Assembly (NCBI RefSeq): GCF_003248455.1
Contig: NZ_QFNM01000003.1
Span: 62,001 to 126,000 of the forward strand
DNA: 64,000 bases
Origin: Brevundimonas sp.
GTDB lineage: Bacteria > Pseudomonadota > Alphaproteobacteria > Caulobacterales > Caulobacteraceae
Direction: 5' to 3'
The position numbers and the translations under genes are program-made. Under the pieces are notes generated by a model that was given only the letters and a program-made list of their open reading frames with translations, was not told the DNA's origin and made no database searches. Shown piece after piece: positions 24,862-32,716 of the stretch. Every line of letters begins with the position of its first letter. Positions within the stretch are counted from its first letter, which is position 1.

Positions 24862-25440
24862 TCAGCCGCCCCGCGATTTCTTCAGCTGACGGAGGGCTTC
24901 GGCGATGTGTTTCTCCACCATGCTGACCGATACGCCCAGTCGTCCGGCGATCTGGCGATAGGTCAGGTTTTCGAACCGATGCAGCAGAAAGGCGTCGCGG
25001 GTCTTGGGCGGCAGGGCGCGGATCACGGCGGCGGCCGCCGCCAGGTCCTGGCGGCGAATCAGGCCGGTCTCGGCGTCGGGCGTCTCGCTGGCGACGGCGC
25101 GCTGCCCGTTGTCCAGATCATGGATGTCATGGGCGCTGCGTCGCGCGGTCTCGCGTCCGTCGGCCTTCCAGCGGTCCGACTGGATGTTGCGGGCGATGAC
25201 GAACAGCAGGGGGCGGGCGTCGGCGCTATTAAGGTCGTGACCGGCGCGGTGGAAGCGCGCGAAGGCCTCCTGGGCCGCATCCTCGGCGTCGCCGGCGCCG
25301 CGCGTCTTGCGCAGCAGATAGGCGATCAGGTCGGCGCGCAGCCGGATCACCGCGGCCTCGGCGAGGTCCGGCGCAGGCGCAAAGACGCCCCCTCCTGAAA
25401 GGGAGGAGGCGTTTCGGCGAGGCGAACGCGCGGGGATCAC
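24862..25440 (-). CDS. ECF RNA polymerase sigma factor (FecI-like)
   Basis: A 192-residue frame. Region 2 is LRADLIAYLLRKTRGAGDAEDAAQEAFARF, and region 4 is LPPKTRDAFLLHRFENLTYRQIAGRLGVSVSMVEKHIAEALRQL, the FecI-type signature. The GTG at 25440 gives the longest protein, but its first codons cover a hairpin resembling a terminator (25385-25412). A GTG at 25350, just before region 2, is a shorter alternative. It is expected to direct transcription of the receptor genes around it, restrained by the FecR encoded next. Confidence 0.85.
   Translation of the reverse strand: MIPARSPRRNASSLSGGGVFAPAPDLAEAAVIRLRADLIAYLLRKTRGAGDAEDAAQEAFARFHRAGHDLNSADARPLLFVIARNIQSDRWKADGRETARRSAHDIHDLDNGQRAVASETPDAETGLIRRQDLAAAAAVIRALPPKTRDAFLLHRFENLTYRQIAGRLGVSVSMVEKHIAEALRQLKKSRGG
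25385..25412 (-). terminator. hairpin after the TonB receptor, inside the sigma frame
   Basis: ACGCC-C-CCTCC and GGAGG-A-GGCGT pair into an 11-bp stem with one mismatch, plus a wobble closing pair and a GAAA loop. On the minus strand it is followed by CTTT. It begins about 74 bases after the receptor stop at 25486. Its position within the longest sigma reading frame argues for a later sigma start or for partial read-through. Confidence 0.45.
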
Positions 25441-25485
25441 GCGCTCGCCCGACAGTTTGGGCCGAAGATCAGGTCCACGAACGGA

Positions 25486-28248
25486 TCAGAACTCCATCCG
25501 CAGGCCCAGATTGATCCGGCGTCCCGACAATTCGTACATCGTGGGGAAGGACGGATCCATCGTGTAGCCCTTTGTCGCCTCGTCGGTGACGTTGATGCCT
25601 TCCAGGTTGATCTGGATGGCGTCGGTCACGCGATAGCTGGCCGACAGATCGACCTGGCCATAGCCCTCGCGCCAGATCGGATACATTTCGTAGCCGATGG
25701 CTTCGACGTATTTGTCCTTGAAGTTGTAGGACGCCCGCGCCTGGAACCTGGTGTTCTCGTAGAAGAGGGTGACGTTGTAGGTGTTGTCGGCCAAGCCGAT
25801 CGGCGGAGTGGGGATGCCCAGTTTGGACGTGCCGGTCAGCGAACTGTCCAGCACGGTGTAGTTGGCGTTGATCCCGAACCCTTCCAGCGGCGCGTAGAAC
25901 TGGCCGAACGGCACGACGGCGACCAGTTCGACCCCGCTGACGTCATAGGAGCCGGGCTCGTTGATCGGTTGATAGACGTCGAAGGTATAGACGCCGTCGA
26001 TGGTGCCGTTGGCGTTGTATTTGGTCACGTTCGGCACCGTGCCCGTCAGGGCCTGGCGCACCACGCCCTCGATCTCCTTCCAGAAGTACGAGACCGCCAG
26101 CAGTCCGCCGTCGCCCAGATATTGCTCCAGCCCGACTTCCCACTGCTTGGCGTAGGTCGGCTTCAGGTTGGGGTTGCCGTCGGTGAAGCGGAACGAGTTG
26201 AAGCTGGCCGTGCGCTTGTAGGCCAAGTCGGTCAGGGCCGGGCGGATCAGGGTCTCCGACGCCGCCGCGCGCAAGATCAGGCGGTCGGTCAGTTCGGCCG
26301 TGACATTCAGGCTGGGCAGCACCTTGTCGTAGCTGCCGTCGCTGGATACCGGATCGGGCGTATAGCCGGTCGTGCCGTTCGGGTTTTGAATCTGATGATA
26401 GCCCGACGAGGTGATCGAGGTGTCGACATAACGCGCCCCGCCGTTGACCGAGACCGGCACCGGACCGATGTCGAAATTCAGGTCGGCCATGGCGTACAGC
26501 GACAGAACCTCTTCCGACACTTCGTAGTAGTCGCCAGGGGCGAACGGGGTGAAGAAGCCGTCGTAGCGGAAGGTGCGACGCGCATAGTCGTTCGACACCT
26601 GGCTCCAGTTCAGATCGCGGACGCTGAAGGCCCCGCCCGGAACCAGGTCGCCGATCGGCGTCAGTTCGCTTTGCGACATCGGACGGTTCAGATAGTCGAC
26701 GCGGCCCGGCCCGGTCCCTTGGATGTTCAAGGCGCCGTACTGCCGCTCCTTGGACTTGTCCGTGTAACGCGCGCCGAACTGCACGCTGGTCAGGGCCGGA
26801 AAAAAGTCCAGTCCCAGATATTTGGTGAAATCGATCTGGGCGGCGTATTTGTCGTCGGTGATCTGCTCCAGCGTCGTTTCATAGGCTTCGAACAGATAGC
26901 TCTGGGGCGAGTCGTACATGTCGATCGAGGCAGGGTTGGCGCTCTTGACCGTTTCGCCGCCGTCTGCGGTCCAGCGGGTGCGCGACGGCGCATAGGCGAC
27001 ATGCTTCAGGTTGGCGTAGTCCAGCGTCTTCTCGGCGCCGGAATAGCCGGCCAGGGCGTGCAGCTTCCAGCTGTCGCCGCTCCAGTTCAGCTCCGCCCCG
27101 AACTGGCGATAGTCGGTCTCGTTGATCTGCTCCTTGCTGAGCATCTCGTGCTGGGTGAGGGTGTAGGAGACGTCGCGCAGCACCACCATGCCGTGGTCGG
27201 CCAGCGTGGTGTCGTCGTACTCGTGGATGGTCTCCAGCGTCGAACGGCTGGACGCCGAATAGGCCGCCGCATCGTACTGGTCCTCGGTGGTCTCGTAGCG
27301 GCCGATCAGGGCGTCGAACGCCAGGCTGAAGCTGGACGATGGCCGGTATTGCAGCGACAGGGCGCCGCCCCATTGATCCTGAGTGTTCAGATAGGCGCGG
27401 TCGCCCACCTTATCCTGGAAGATGATGCGATCGGTCTCGTTCGTGTCCGCGCGATTGCGGACGATCACGCCGGCGTCGCGGGCCAGGACGGCGGCGGCCT
27501 GCGTTCCGCGCGCGCCTGTCGATGTCGCCAAAAAACGGCTCATCGGACGGAAGTTGATGCCCGATTCCGAATCCGTTCGGTTGGTCCGACGCGCCGTGGA
27601 AAACGACAACAGCGCGCCCCAGTCGCCCCAGGTGTCGCTGGCCAGGAAGGACAGTTTCGGGTCGGTCTTTTCCGAGATGGAGTTGTAGGCGCCCTCGACG
27701 GCCGCGACTACGCGCCGGCCATCGTAATCGAACGGACGCGCGGTCGAGATGTTGACCGAACCGGCGATGCCGCCTTCCTCGTCCGCCGCGCGGGGCGACT
27801 TCTGGACCGTGACCTGCTGGATGATTTCCGAGGCGAAGATGTCGAACTCGACATCGCGACCGCCGCTGCCGGAGGCGGTCGCCAGGCCGTTGATGGTGAC
27901 GAAGGTGAATTCGCTGGGCAGGCCGCGCACCGAAACACGCTGGCCCAAGCCCTTGTTGCGCTCGATGGTCACACCGGGGATGCGCTGAAGCGCTTCCGCC
28001 AGGTTCTGCTCGGGGAAGTTGGCGACGTCCGTCGCCACGATCGAGTCGGAAAAGCCGATCGTCCTGCGCTTGATGTCGACGGCTTCTTCCAGGCTGCGGC
28101 GATAGCTGCCGGTGACGATGATCTCGTCGACCTGGGATACATCGGCCGGAATCCGAGCCTGGACCTGATCGGTCGCCTGCGCTGCGGCCGCGAACGGCGA
28201 GGCGGCGGCGACGACCAGCGCCGTCGTGCCGAGAATTTGGTTCTTCAT
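25486..28248 (-). CDS. TonB-dependent receptor (Caulobacter/Xanthomonas type)
   Basis: A 920-residue receptor without an STN domain. Signal peptide MKNQILGTTALVVAAASPFAAAAQA, a TonB-box-like region (VDEIIVTGSYRRSLEEAVDIKRR), and a plug with SDSIVATDVANFPEQNLAEALQRIPGVTIERN, VSVRGLPSEFTFVTINGL and ADEEGGIAGSVNIST. The barrel ends with a C-terminal Phe (INLGLRMEF). It follows the phosphatase genes and precedes the sigma/FecR pair on the same strand. GGGGGT lies upstream of the ATG. Confidence 0.9.
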   Translation of the reverse strand: MKNQILGTTALVVAAASPFAAAAQATDQVQARIPADVSQVDEIIVTGSYRRSLEEAVDIKRRTIGFSDSIVATDVANFPEQNLAEALQRIPGVTIERNKGLGQRVSVRGLPSEFTFVTINGLATASGSGGRDVEFDIFASEIIQQVTVQKSPRAADEEGGIAGSVNISTARPFDYDGRRVVAAVEGAYNSISEKTDPKLSFLASDTWGDWGALLSFSTARRTNRTDSESGINFRPMSRFLATSTGARGTQAAAVLARDAGVIVRNRADTNETDRIIFQDKVGDRAYLNTQDQWGGALSLQYRPSSSFSLAFDALIGRYETTEDQYDAAAYSASSRSTLETIHEYDDTTLADHGMVVLRDVSYTLTQHEMLSKEQINETDYRQFGAELNWSGDSWKLHALAGYSGAEKTLDYANLKHVAYAPSRTRWTADGGETVKSANPASIDMYDSPQSYLFEAYETTLEQITDDKYAAQIDFTKYLGLDFFPALTSVQFGARYTDKSKERQYGALNIQGTGPGRVDYLNRPMSQSELTPIGDLVPGGAFSVRDLNWSQVSNDYARRTFRYDGFFTPFAPGDYYEVSEEVLSLYAMADLNFDIGPVPVSVNGGARYVDTSITSSGYHQIQNPNGTTGYTPDPVSSDGSYDKVLPSLNVTAELTDRLILRAAASETLIRPALTDLAYKRTASFNSFRFTDGNPNLKPTYAKQWEVGLEQYLGDGGLLAVSYFWKEIEGVVRQALTGTVPNVTKYNANGTIDGVYTFDVYQPINEPGSYDVSGVELVAVVPFGQFYAPLEGFGINANYTVLDSSLTGTSKLGIPTPPIGLADNTYNVTLFYENTRFQARASYNFKDKYVEAIGYEMYPIWREGYGQVDLSASYRVTDAIQINLEGINVTDEATKGYTMDPSFPTMYELSGRRINLGLRMEF

Positions 28249-28388
28249 TTGGACTACCCCCAGAGAGCTTGACGTGTCTCACCCGCGAAACACGTCGACC
28301 GAACCTGGCGTCACGCCGGCCGATCTACCGCCCTCAACGACGGCGTCACCTCGCCCCTCAGCGTGTGACAGAGGATTTCATTCAATGT

Positions 28389-30224
28389 TCACGGCGCTGT
28401 CGCGTTCGGCCCGGCGCCCACCTCCGCATCGGCCCTGACGAGCGCCGCCTGCACCTCGACCCGCGCCGCCTCCATGTCGCGACGGAAAGTCTCAGAGCGG
28501 TGTTCGGCGCCGTAGATGACCGCGCCCGAGAGGATGCCGGCCTCGGCCGCGCTGTAGCTGTGCGAGCCGCAGATGAAGCGGCTTTCGGCGAATTCGCGCC
28601 CACGCGCATAAAGGGCGTCCGCGCGTTGCGGCGCCAGTTCGGCCAGGATCATGGCGGTATGCATCCCGTGTGCAGAGTGGCCCGACGGATAGTCGGGATT
28701 GCCCGCCAGATGATCGCTCTTGGCCTCGCAGATCGGCTGGTCGCCGTCGATGTAGGGGCGCTTGGTTCCCCAATAGTCCTTGGCCGCGCCCACGACCGAA
28801 CGGTCGTCGCCCGCGCGATCCAGCAGGGCCGTCAGCACCGGGGCCCGTTCCGGCGTCAGGCGCACGCCCAGGGCTTGGGCGAAATGATCGTATTGATCGC
28901 CGGACACATCGGCCGTCGCCAAGTCCCACCGCGCCGTGCCCTGCAAGGCGCGGGTCTCGCGGAAGACCTCGGCGTCGGCGCGGGCGCGGGGCGAACCCGG
29001 CAGGGGCGGCGGGGCCAGCACCGTCGTCAGGTTCGGCCGATCCGCCGGCGCCAGATAGCCGCGCACGGGTGCGTCGGTCGCCATCTCGACCGCCAGCCCG
29101 CCGCAGCGCGCCGCAGCCCGTATCGGATTGCACGCCGCCGCCTGGGCGCCCGGCAGACGGACCTCATAGGCGGGAAAACGCGGATCGGCCCAGTAATAGT
29201 CGGTCGAGACATATTGCGCCCCGCTGGTGAAGGCGGCGGAGCGTCGCGTCACGTCGCCGCTCCTGGCCTCGACCGTGTCGGCGTCGGCGCGGGTGCGCAC
29301 GATGAAGCCCTGGCGCACGGCCGCGCGGATTCGATCCTGCTGGCCCACAGGGTCGTTCAGCGTCAGATAGGCGGCGGCGGGACTGGCCTCGTCGGCGTTG
29401 ACGAACAGGACCCGTCCCTGGAGGGACGGCCGTCCCGCCGCATAGCCGCCCGCCTTTTCGGGCCCTTCGTCCAGGGCGAAGAAGACCCTGCCGCGCGCCT
29501 CGCCCATCGTCGGCCAACCGCCCGCCAGCACGCCTTCGCGCAGTGTTGCATGGTCGCCGCGCACCTGGTCCGGCGTTATCAGGCGAGAGGCGTCGAAGAC
29601 CGAGCGGATTTCGGCGTCCAGCGTGTCCCAAGCCGCTGCGTCGAAATTCAGCGGCGTCACCCCGCCCGGCATCGAGGCCGCGCCGGCCTTGGCGTTCAGC
29701 ATGATCAGGATGGGCGCGTGGTCGGGATGGGCGGTCGACCAGTCCCGAATCTGGATCAGGCAGGTCACGAAGGTCAGGCAGGAGCTGCGGAAATCCACGT
29801 CCGGCATATGAAGCACCTTCATCCCCGGCCGCGCCATGGCGTCCTGGAAAGCCTGGCTTGTCGGAACGCCCGATCGTGCGCCGCCCAGGGCCGAGGCCGG
29901 TCGGGCATAGCGCCCGCCATGCGGATCGTTCAGCACGTCGATCTCCAGCTGGCGCGCGCCGGCCTCCAACTGCTCGACCAGCGGGCGGTGTGCGTAATCC
30001 AGTCCCGCCGCGCCGGGATCGACCGCCGTCAACGCCGCCAGTTCCGCCTCGGGAATGGCCAGCTTGTAGCTGTTGTGGGTGCCGACCACGGCGATGTCGT
30101 TCATTCGCAACGACCGATCCATCCACGCCCGCGCGCAGGCGTCGCCGCCCGCTGCGCCGACATCGGCCGCCGCCGGTTGGCACGACGACGCGCCCAGGAC
30201 CAGGGCGATGACAAGAGCGCTCAT
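28389..30224 (-). CDS. secreted phospholipase C-like / class A acid phosphatase fusion
   Basis: A 611-residue exported protein with two catalytic units. Residues ~25-350 form a Ca2+-dependent PI-PLC-like domain: NDIAVVGTHNSYKL (first catalytic His), VEQLEAGARQLEIDVLNDPHGG, KVLHMPDVDF (second His), APILIMLNAKAG and GRVFFALDEG. Residues ~400-600 form a class A acid phosphatase (PAP2 superfamily): KDYWGTKRPYI, PDYPSGHSAHGMHTA and ESRFICGSHSYSAAEAG, giving the K-R, SGH and R-H phosphatase residues. The ATG at 30224 has GGAG eight bases upstream and begins a signal sequence (SALVIALVLGASSC). It probably cleaves a phosphodiester and then removes the phosphate. Confidence 0.82.
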   Translation of the reverse strand: MSALVIALVLGASSCQPAAADVGAAGGDACARAWMDRSLRMNDIAVVGTHNSYKLAIPEAELAALTAVDPGAAGLDYAHRPLVEQLEAGARQLEIDVLNDPHGGRYARPASALGGARSGVPTSQAFQDAMARPGMKVLHMPDVDFRSSCLTFVTCLIQIRDWSTAHPDHAPILIMLNAKAGAASMPGGVTPLNFDAAAWDTLDAEIRSVFDASRLITPDQVRGDHATLREGVLAGGWPTMGEARGRVFFALDEGPEKAGGYAAGRPSLQGRVLFVNADEASPAAAYLTLNDPVGQQDRIRAAVRQGFIVRTRADADTVEARSGDVTRRSAAFTSGAQYVSTDYYWADPRFPAYEVRLPGAQAAACNPIRAAARCGGLAVEMATDAPVRGYLAPADRPNLTTVLAPPPLPGSPRARADAEVFRETRALQGTARWDLATADVSGDQYDHFAQALGVRLTPERAPVLTALLDRAGDDRSVVGAAKDYWGTKRPYIDGDQPICEAKSDHLAGNPDYPSGHSAHGMHTAMILAELAPQRADALYARGREFAESRFICGSHSYSAAEAGILSGAVIYGAEHRSETFRRDMEAARVEVQAALVRADAEVGAGPNATAP

Positions 30225-30293
30225 GATCGATCTCCAGGAAGACGCGGCCGGACATCGGGCGTCCCTCAGACAACGACCGTGAACCACGCTTCC

Positions 30294-30311
30294 TCAACAG
30301 CCGCGTGACAG
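30294..30311 (-). promoter_or_regulatory. Pho-box-like direct repeat
   Basis: On the minus strand CTGTCAC-GCGG-CTGTTGA matches the PhoB site (CTGTCAT-N4-CTGTCAT) at 10 of 14 positions with the correct 11-base period. It lies 70 bases upstream of the PLC/phosphatase start, between that gene and the upstream phosphatase stop. Suggestive, not proven. Confidence 0.4.
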
Positions 30312-30350
30312 GGCGCCGCCAAGATCAGCCCCGGTCGACGCGAGTCGCGT

Positions 30351-31121
30351 CTAGCGGCTCGTCTGACGCGCCTTGGCCAGTTCGCGCCGGGCGATGGCGA
30401 AGTCGGCCTGGAAAGCCGGGTCGGCCTTGAGAGCGGCGAACAGGGCGGCGCCGACGATGCGGCCGGCCTCGACGTCGCTGGCGTAGTGGACGCCGCAGAT
30501 CGCCCGGCTGTCGCCATAGGCCAGGCCGCGCGCCAGGATCTGGTCGGCCCGGTCCGGCGCCATTTCCGACAGGACCAACGCCCAGGCCCAGCCCAGGGCG
30601 GCGTGGCCTGACGGATAGGAACCGCTGGCGGCCAGCCATGGTTCGGGCGGGACACAGATCCGGGCGGGCTCGGTCACGAAGGGGCGGGGGCGGATGAAGC
30701 CGCGCTTGGCGGGCGTCTGCACCGTTTCCAGATCGCCGAGCATTCGGCCGAGCAGCCGGGTCAGGACCGGCATCCGCTCAGGCGCGAAGGCGACGCCCAA
30801 GGCTTCGTCGAAGACGCGAGGCGCGCTGGGAGTCTCGATCTCATTGTCGGCGCGGGCCTGGTGCCATCGCGGCGTGCCTTGAAGCTCGCGCGTCGCGCGA
30901 TAGGCGGCGATGTCGCCCTGTTCACGCAGAGAACCGGCCGCCGGCGGCGGCGGCAGGAAGGCGGCGGCGTTCGGCGCGGCCTCCTTGGGCAGATAACCGT
31001 GCGGATGGTCGCGAAAGCCCGTCCAGAAGGCCGGGGCGGGGGAGGGCGCAGAAGCGCAGCCGACAAGGGCGAACGCCAGGGCGGTCGCCGCGAGGCGACC
31101 GCCGATACGATGTGGGGGCAT
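30351..31121 (-). CDS. class A acid phosphatase, PAP2 superfamily, lipoprotein
   Basis: A 256-residue lipoprotein. Signal with lipobox ALVGC (Cys at about residue 22). The phosphatase motifs are KRGFIRPRPF (KxxxxxxRP), GSYPSGHAALGWAWA (PSGH) and AYGDSRAICGVHYASDVEAG (SRxxxxxHxxxD), all intact. This is the class A nonspecific acid phosphatase signature (PhoC/PhoN). Such enzymes release phosphate from many monoesters in the periplasm or at the outer membrane. It shares ATRELQGTPRW-type segments with the acid phosphatase half of the next gene, so the two domains are probably paralogous. Confidence 0.88.
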   Translation of the reverse strand: MPPHRIGGRLAATALAFALVGCASAPSPAPAFWTGFRDHPHGYLPKEAAPNAAAFLPPPPAAGSLREQGDIAAYRATRELQGTPRWHQARADNEIETPSAPRVFDEALGVAFAPERMPVLTRLLGRMLGDLETVQTPAKRGFIRPRPFVTEPARICVPPEPWLAASGSYPSGHAALGWAWALVLSEMAPDRADQILARGLAYGDSRAICGVHYASDVEAGRIVGAALFAALKADPAFQADFAIARRELAKARQTSR

Positions 31122-31144
31122 GGTGACTTCAGGTTCTGCGGGGT

Positions 31145-32716
31145 TCAGGCGATCTGGGCGCCGGGTCGGCCGTCCTCGACGACCCATGTGTTCAGGGTGG
31201 AGAGGGTCGCCTTCGGATCGCGGACGTCGCTGATGGCCTGATAGCGCGTGGTCGTTCGGTCGGGCGTGACGTCCATGGACATATAGCCCCGCACGCGGCT
31301 GTCGAAGAACTTGATGTGCGGATTGGCCGGCATGGCCGACATCAGCCCGGCGTAAGGCGGGCCGCCCGAGGTGATCGAGGTGCCGACGAATTCGGTGGCC
31401 ACGACGGGCGAGGTCTCGTCGCGGCTGTCCAGCAGCACGTCGTTGGTCCAGAAGGAGTGATAGTCGCCCGCCAGAACCACCGGATTGCGCGGCTTGATCG
31501 CGTGCAGCGCCTGCGTCATGCGATCGCGGGCGGCGGGGAAGCCGTCCCAGGTGTCGGTCCAATAGCGGGTCTCGCCGTTCGGGTTCTCGAACCGCAGGCC
31601 GGCCATGACCAGGTCCTGACCCAGGATGTTCCAGCGCGCCTCGGCGCCGGCCAAACCGTCATACAGCCAGCGCTCCTGCTCGAAGCCCAGGAAGGTGCGC
31701 GAAGGGTCGGCGCGGTCGAGGCACTGGGCGTCGGTCACGATCTGGCCCTTGGCGCCGCCCTCGTCCACGCAGGCCCCGCGCGACCGATACTGGCGGCCGT
31801 CCAGCATGAAGAACTCGGCCAGCTTGCCATAGCGGACGCGCTTGTGGATCGGCATCTGCAGCCGGGCGTCGACCTGCGTCCGCCGGATCGGCATGGCCTC
31901 GTAGAAGGCGCGGTAGCCGGCGGCGCGGCGTTGCAGGAACGCCCTTGGCGCATCGTCTCCATCGGTCCAGACGCCGGAATAGTTGTTCAGCACCTCGTGG
32001 TCGTCCCAAACGACCAGGCACGGCGCGGCGGCGTGGAGCCGTTGCAGGTCGGCATCGGTCCGGTGCAGCGCATAGCGATTGCGGTAGCCGGCCAGCGTCG
32101 TGGCGTCCTCGAAGCCGTAGTTGCGCACATTGTTCGCCGCGCGGTCGCCGCGACGGCTGTATTCGTAGATGTAGTCGCCGAGAAACAGGGTCAGGTCCGG
32201 GGCCTCGTCGGCCATGTGCCCATAGGCGCTGAAATAGCCGACCTCCCAGTTCGAGCAGGAGGCGACGGCGAGGCGCAGCCGATCCACCTCTGCGTTCGGC
32301 GCCGGGGCCGTGCGCGCCAGACCGACCGGGCTCTGCTGGCCGGCGGCGGTGAAGCGATACCAGTAGGGTCGGCCGGGGTTCAGTCCCTGGACCTCGATGT
32401 GCACGGCGTGCGCGGTCGCCGCGTCCGCCGTCGTGCGGCCCGCGGCGGCGATGTGGATGAAGCGCTCGTCCCTGGCGACTTCCCACAAGACGTCTATGGG
32501 CGCGGACAGGCCGCCCAGGCCATCGGGCGCGATCGGGTCCGCCGCCAGCCGGGTCCACAGGACAAAGCCGTCGGGCCACGGATCGCCGCTGGCCACGCCC
32601 AGCGGAAACAGATAGGCGCCGCCGGCGTTCGCCCTGCCGAACCGAAGCACGACGGGGGCGGCGACGAGACCGCCGATCAGGGCGCGGCGGGAGAAGCCGG
32701 CGTTCAAGACGCTCAT
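31145..32716 (-). CDS. phoD: PhoD-type alkaline phosphatase/phosphodiesterase
   Basis: A 523-residue Tat-exported metalloenzyme. The twin-arginine signal is FSRRALIGGLVAAPVVL. The PhoD N-terminal domain starts FPLGVASGDPWPDGFVLWTRL. The catalytic domain shows LRLAVASCSNWEVGYF (metal Cys), LFLGDYIYEYS (Asp/Tyr), CLVVWDDHEVLNNYSG (Asp/His), and VVLAGDYHSFWTND. PhoD uses Fe/Ca to cleave mono- and diesters in the periplasm. Its ATG overlaps the stop of the upstream metallophosphoesterase (ATGA) and it ends 23 bases before the acid phosphatase gene, so the three form an operon. Confidence 0.92.
   Translation of the reverse strand: MSVLNAGFSRRALIGGLVAAPVVLRFGRANAGGAYLFPLGVASGDPWPDGFVLWTRLAADPIAPDGLGGLSAPIDVLWEVARDERFIHIAAAGRTTADAATAHAVHIEVQGLNPGRPYWYRFTAAGQQSPVGLARTAPAPNAEVDRLRLAVASCSNWEVGYFSAYGHMADEAPDLTLFLGDYIYEYSRRGDRAANNVRNYGFEDATTLAGYRNRYALHRTDADLQRLHAAAPCLVVWDDHEVLNNYSGVWTDGDDAPRAFLQRRAAGYRAFYEAMPIRRTQVDARLQMPIHKRVRYGKLAEFFMLDGRQYRSRGACVDEGGAKGQIVTDAQCLDRADPSRTFLGFEQERWLYDGLAGAEARWNILGQDLVMAGLRFENPNGETRYWTDTWDGFPAARDRMTQALHAIKPRNPVVLAGDYHSFWTNDVLLDSRDETSPVVATEFVGTSITSGGPPYAGLMSAMPANPHIKFFDSRVRGYMSMDVTPDRTTTRYQAISDVRDPKATLSTLNTWVVEDGRPGAQIA

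Noticed and set aside
28365..28371. CTGTCAC half-site upstream of the receptor at 28248, considered as a Pho box
   Set aside because: No second half-site occurs 11 bases away, and it sits next to the stop of the upstream gene.
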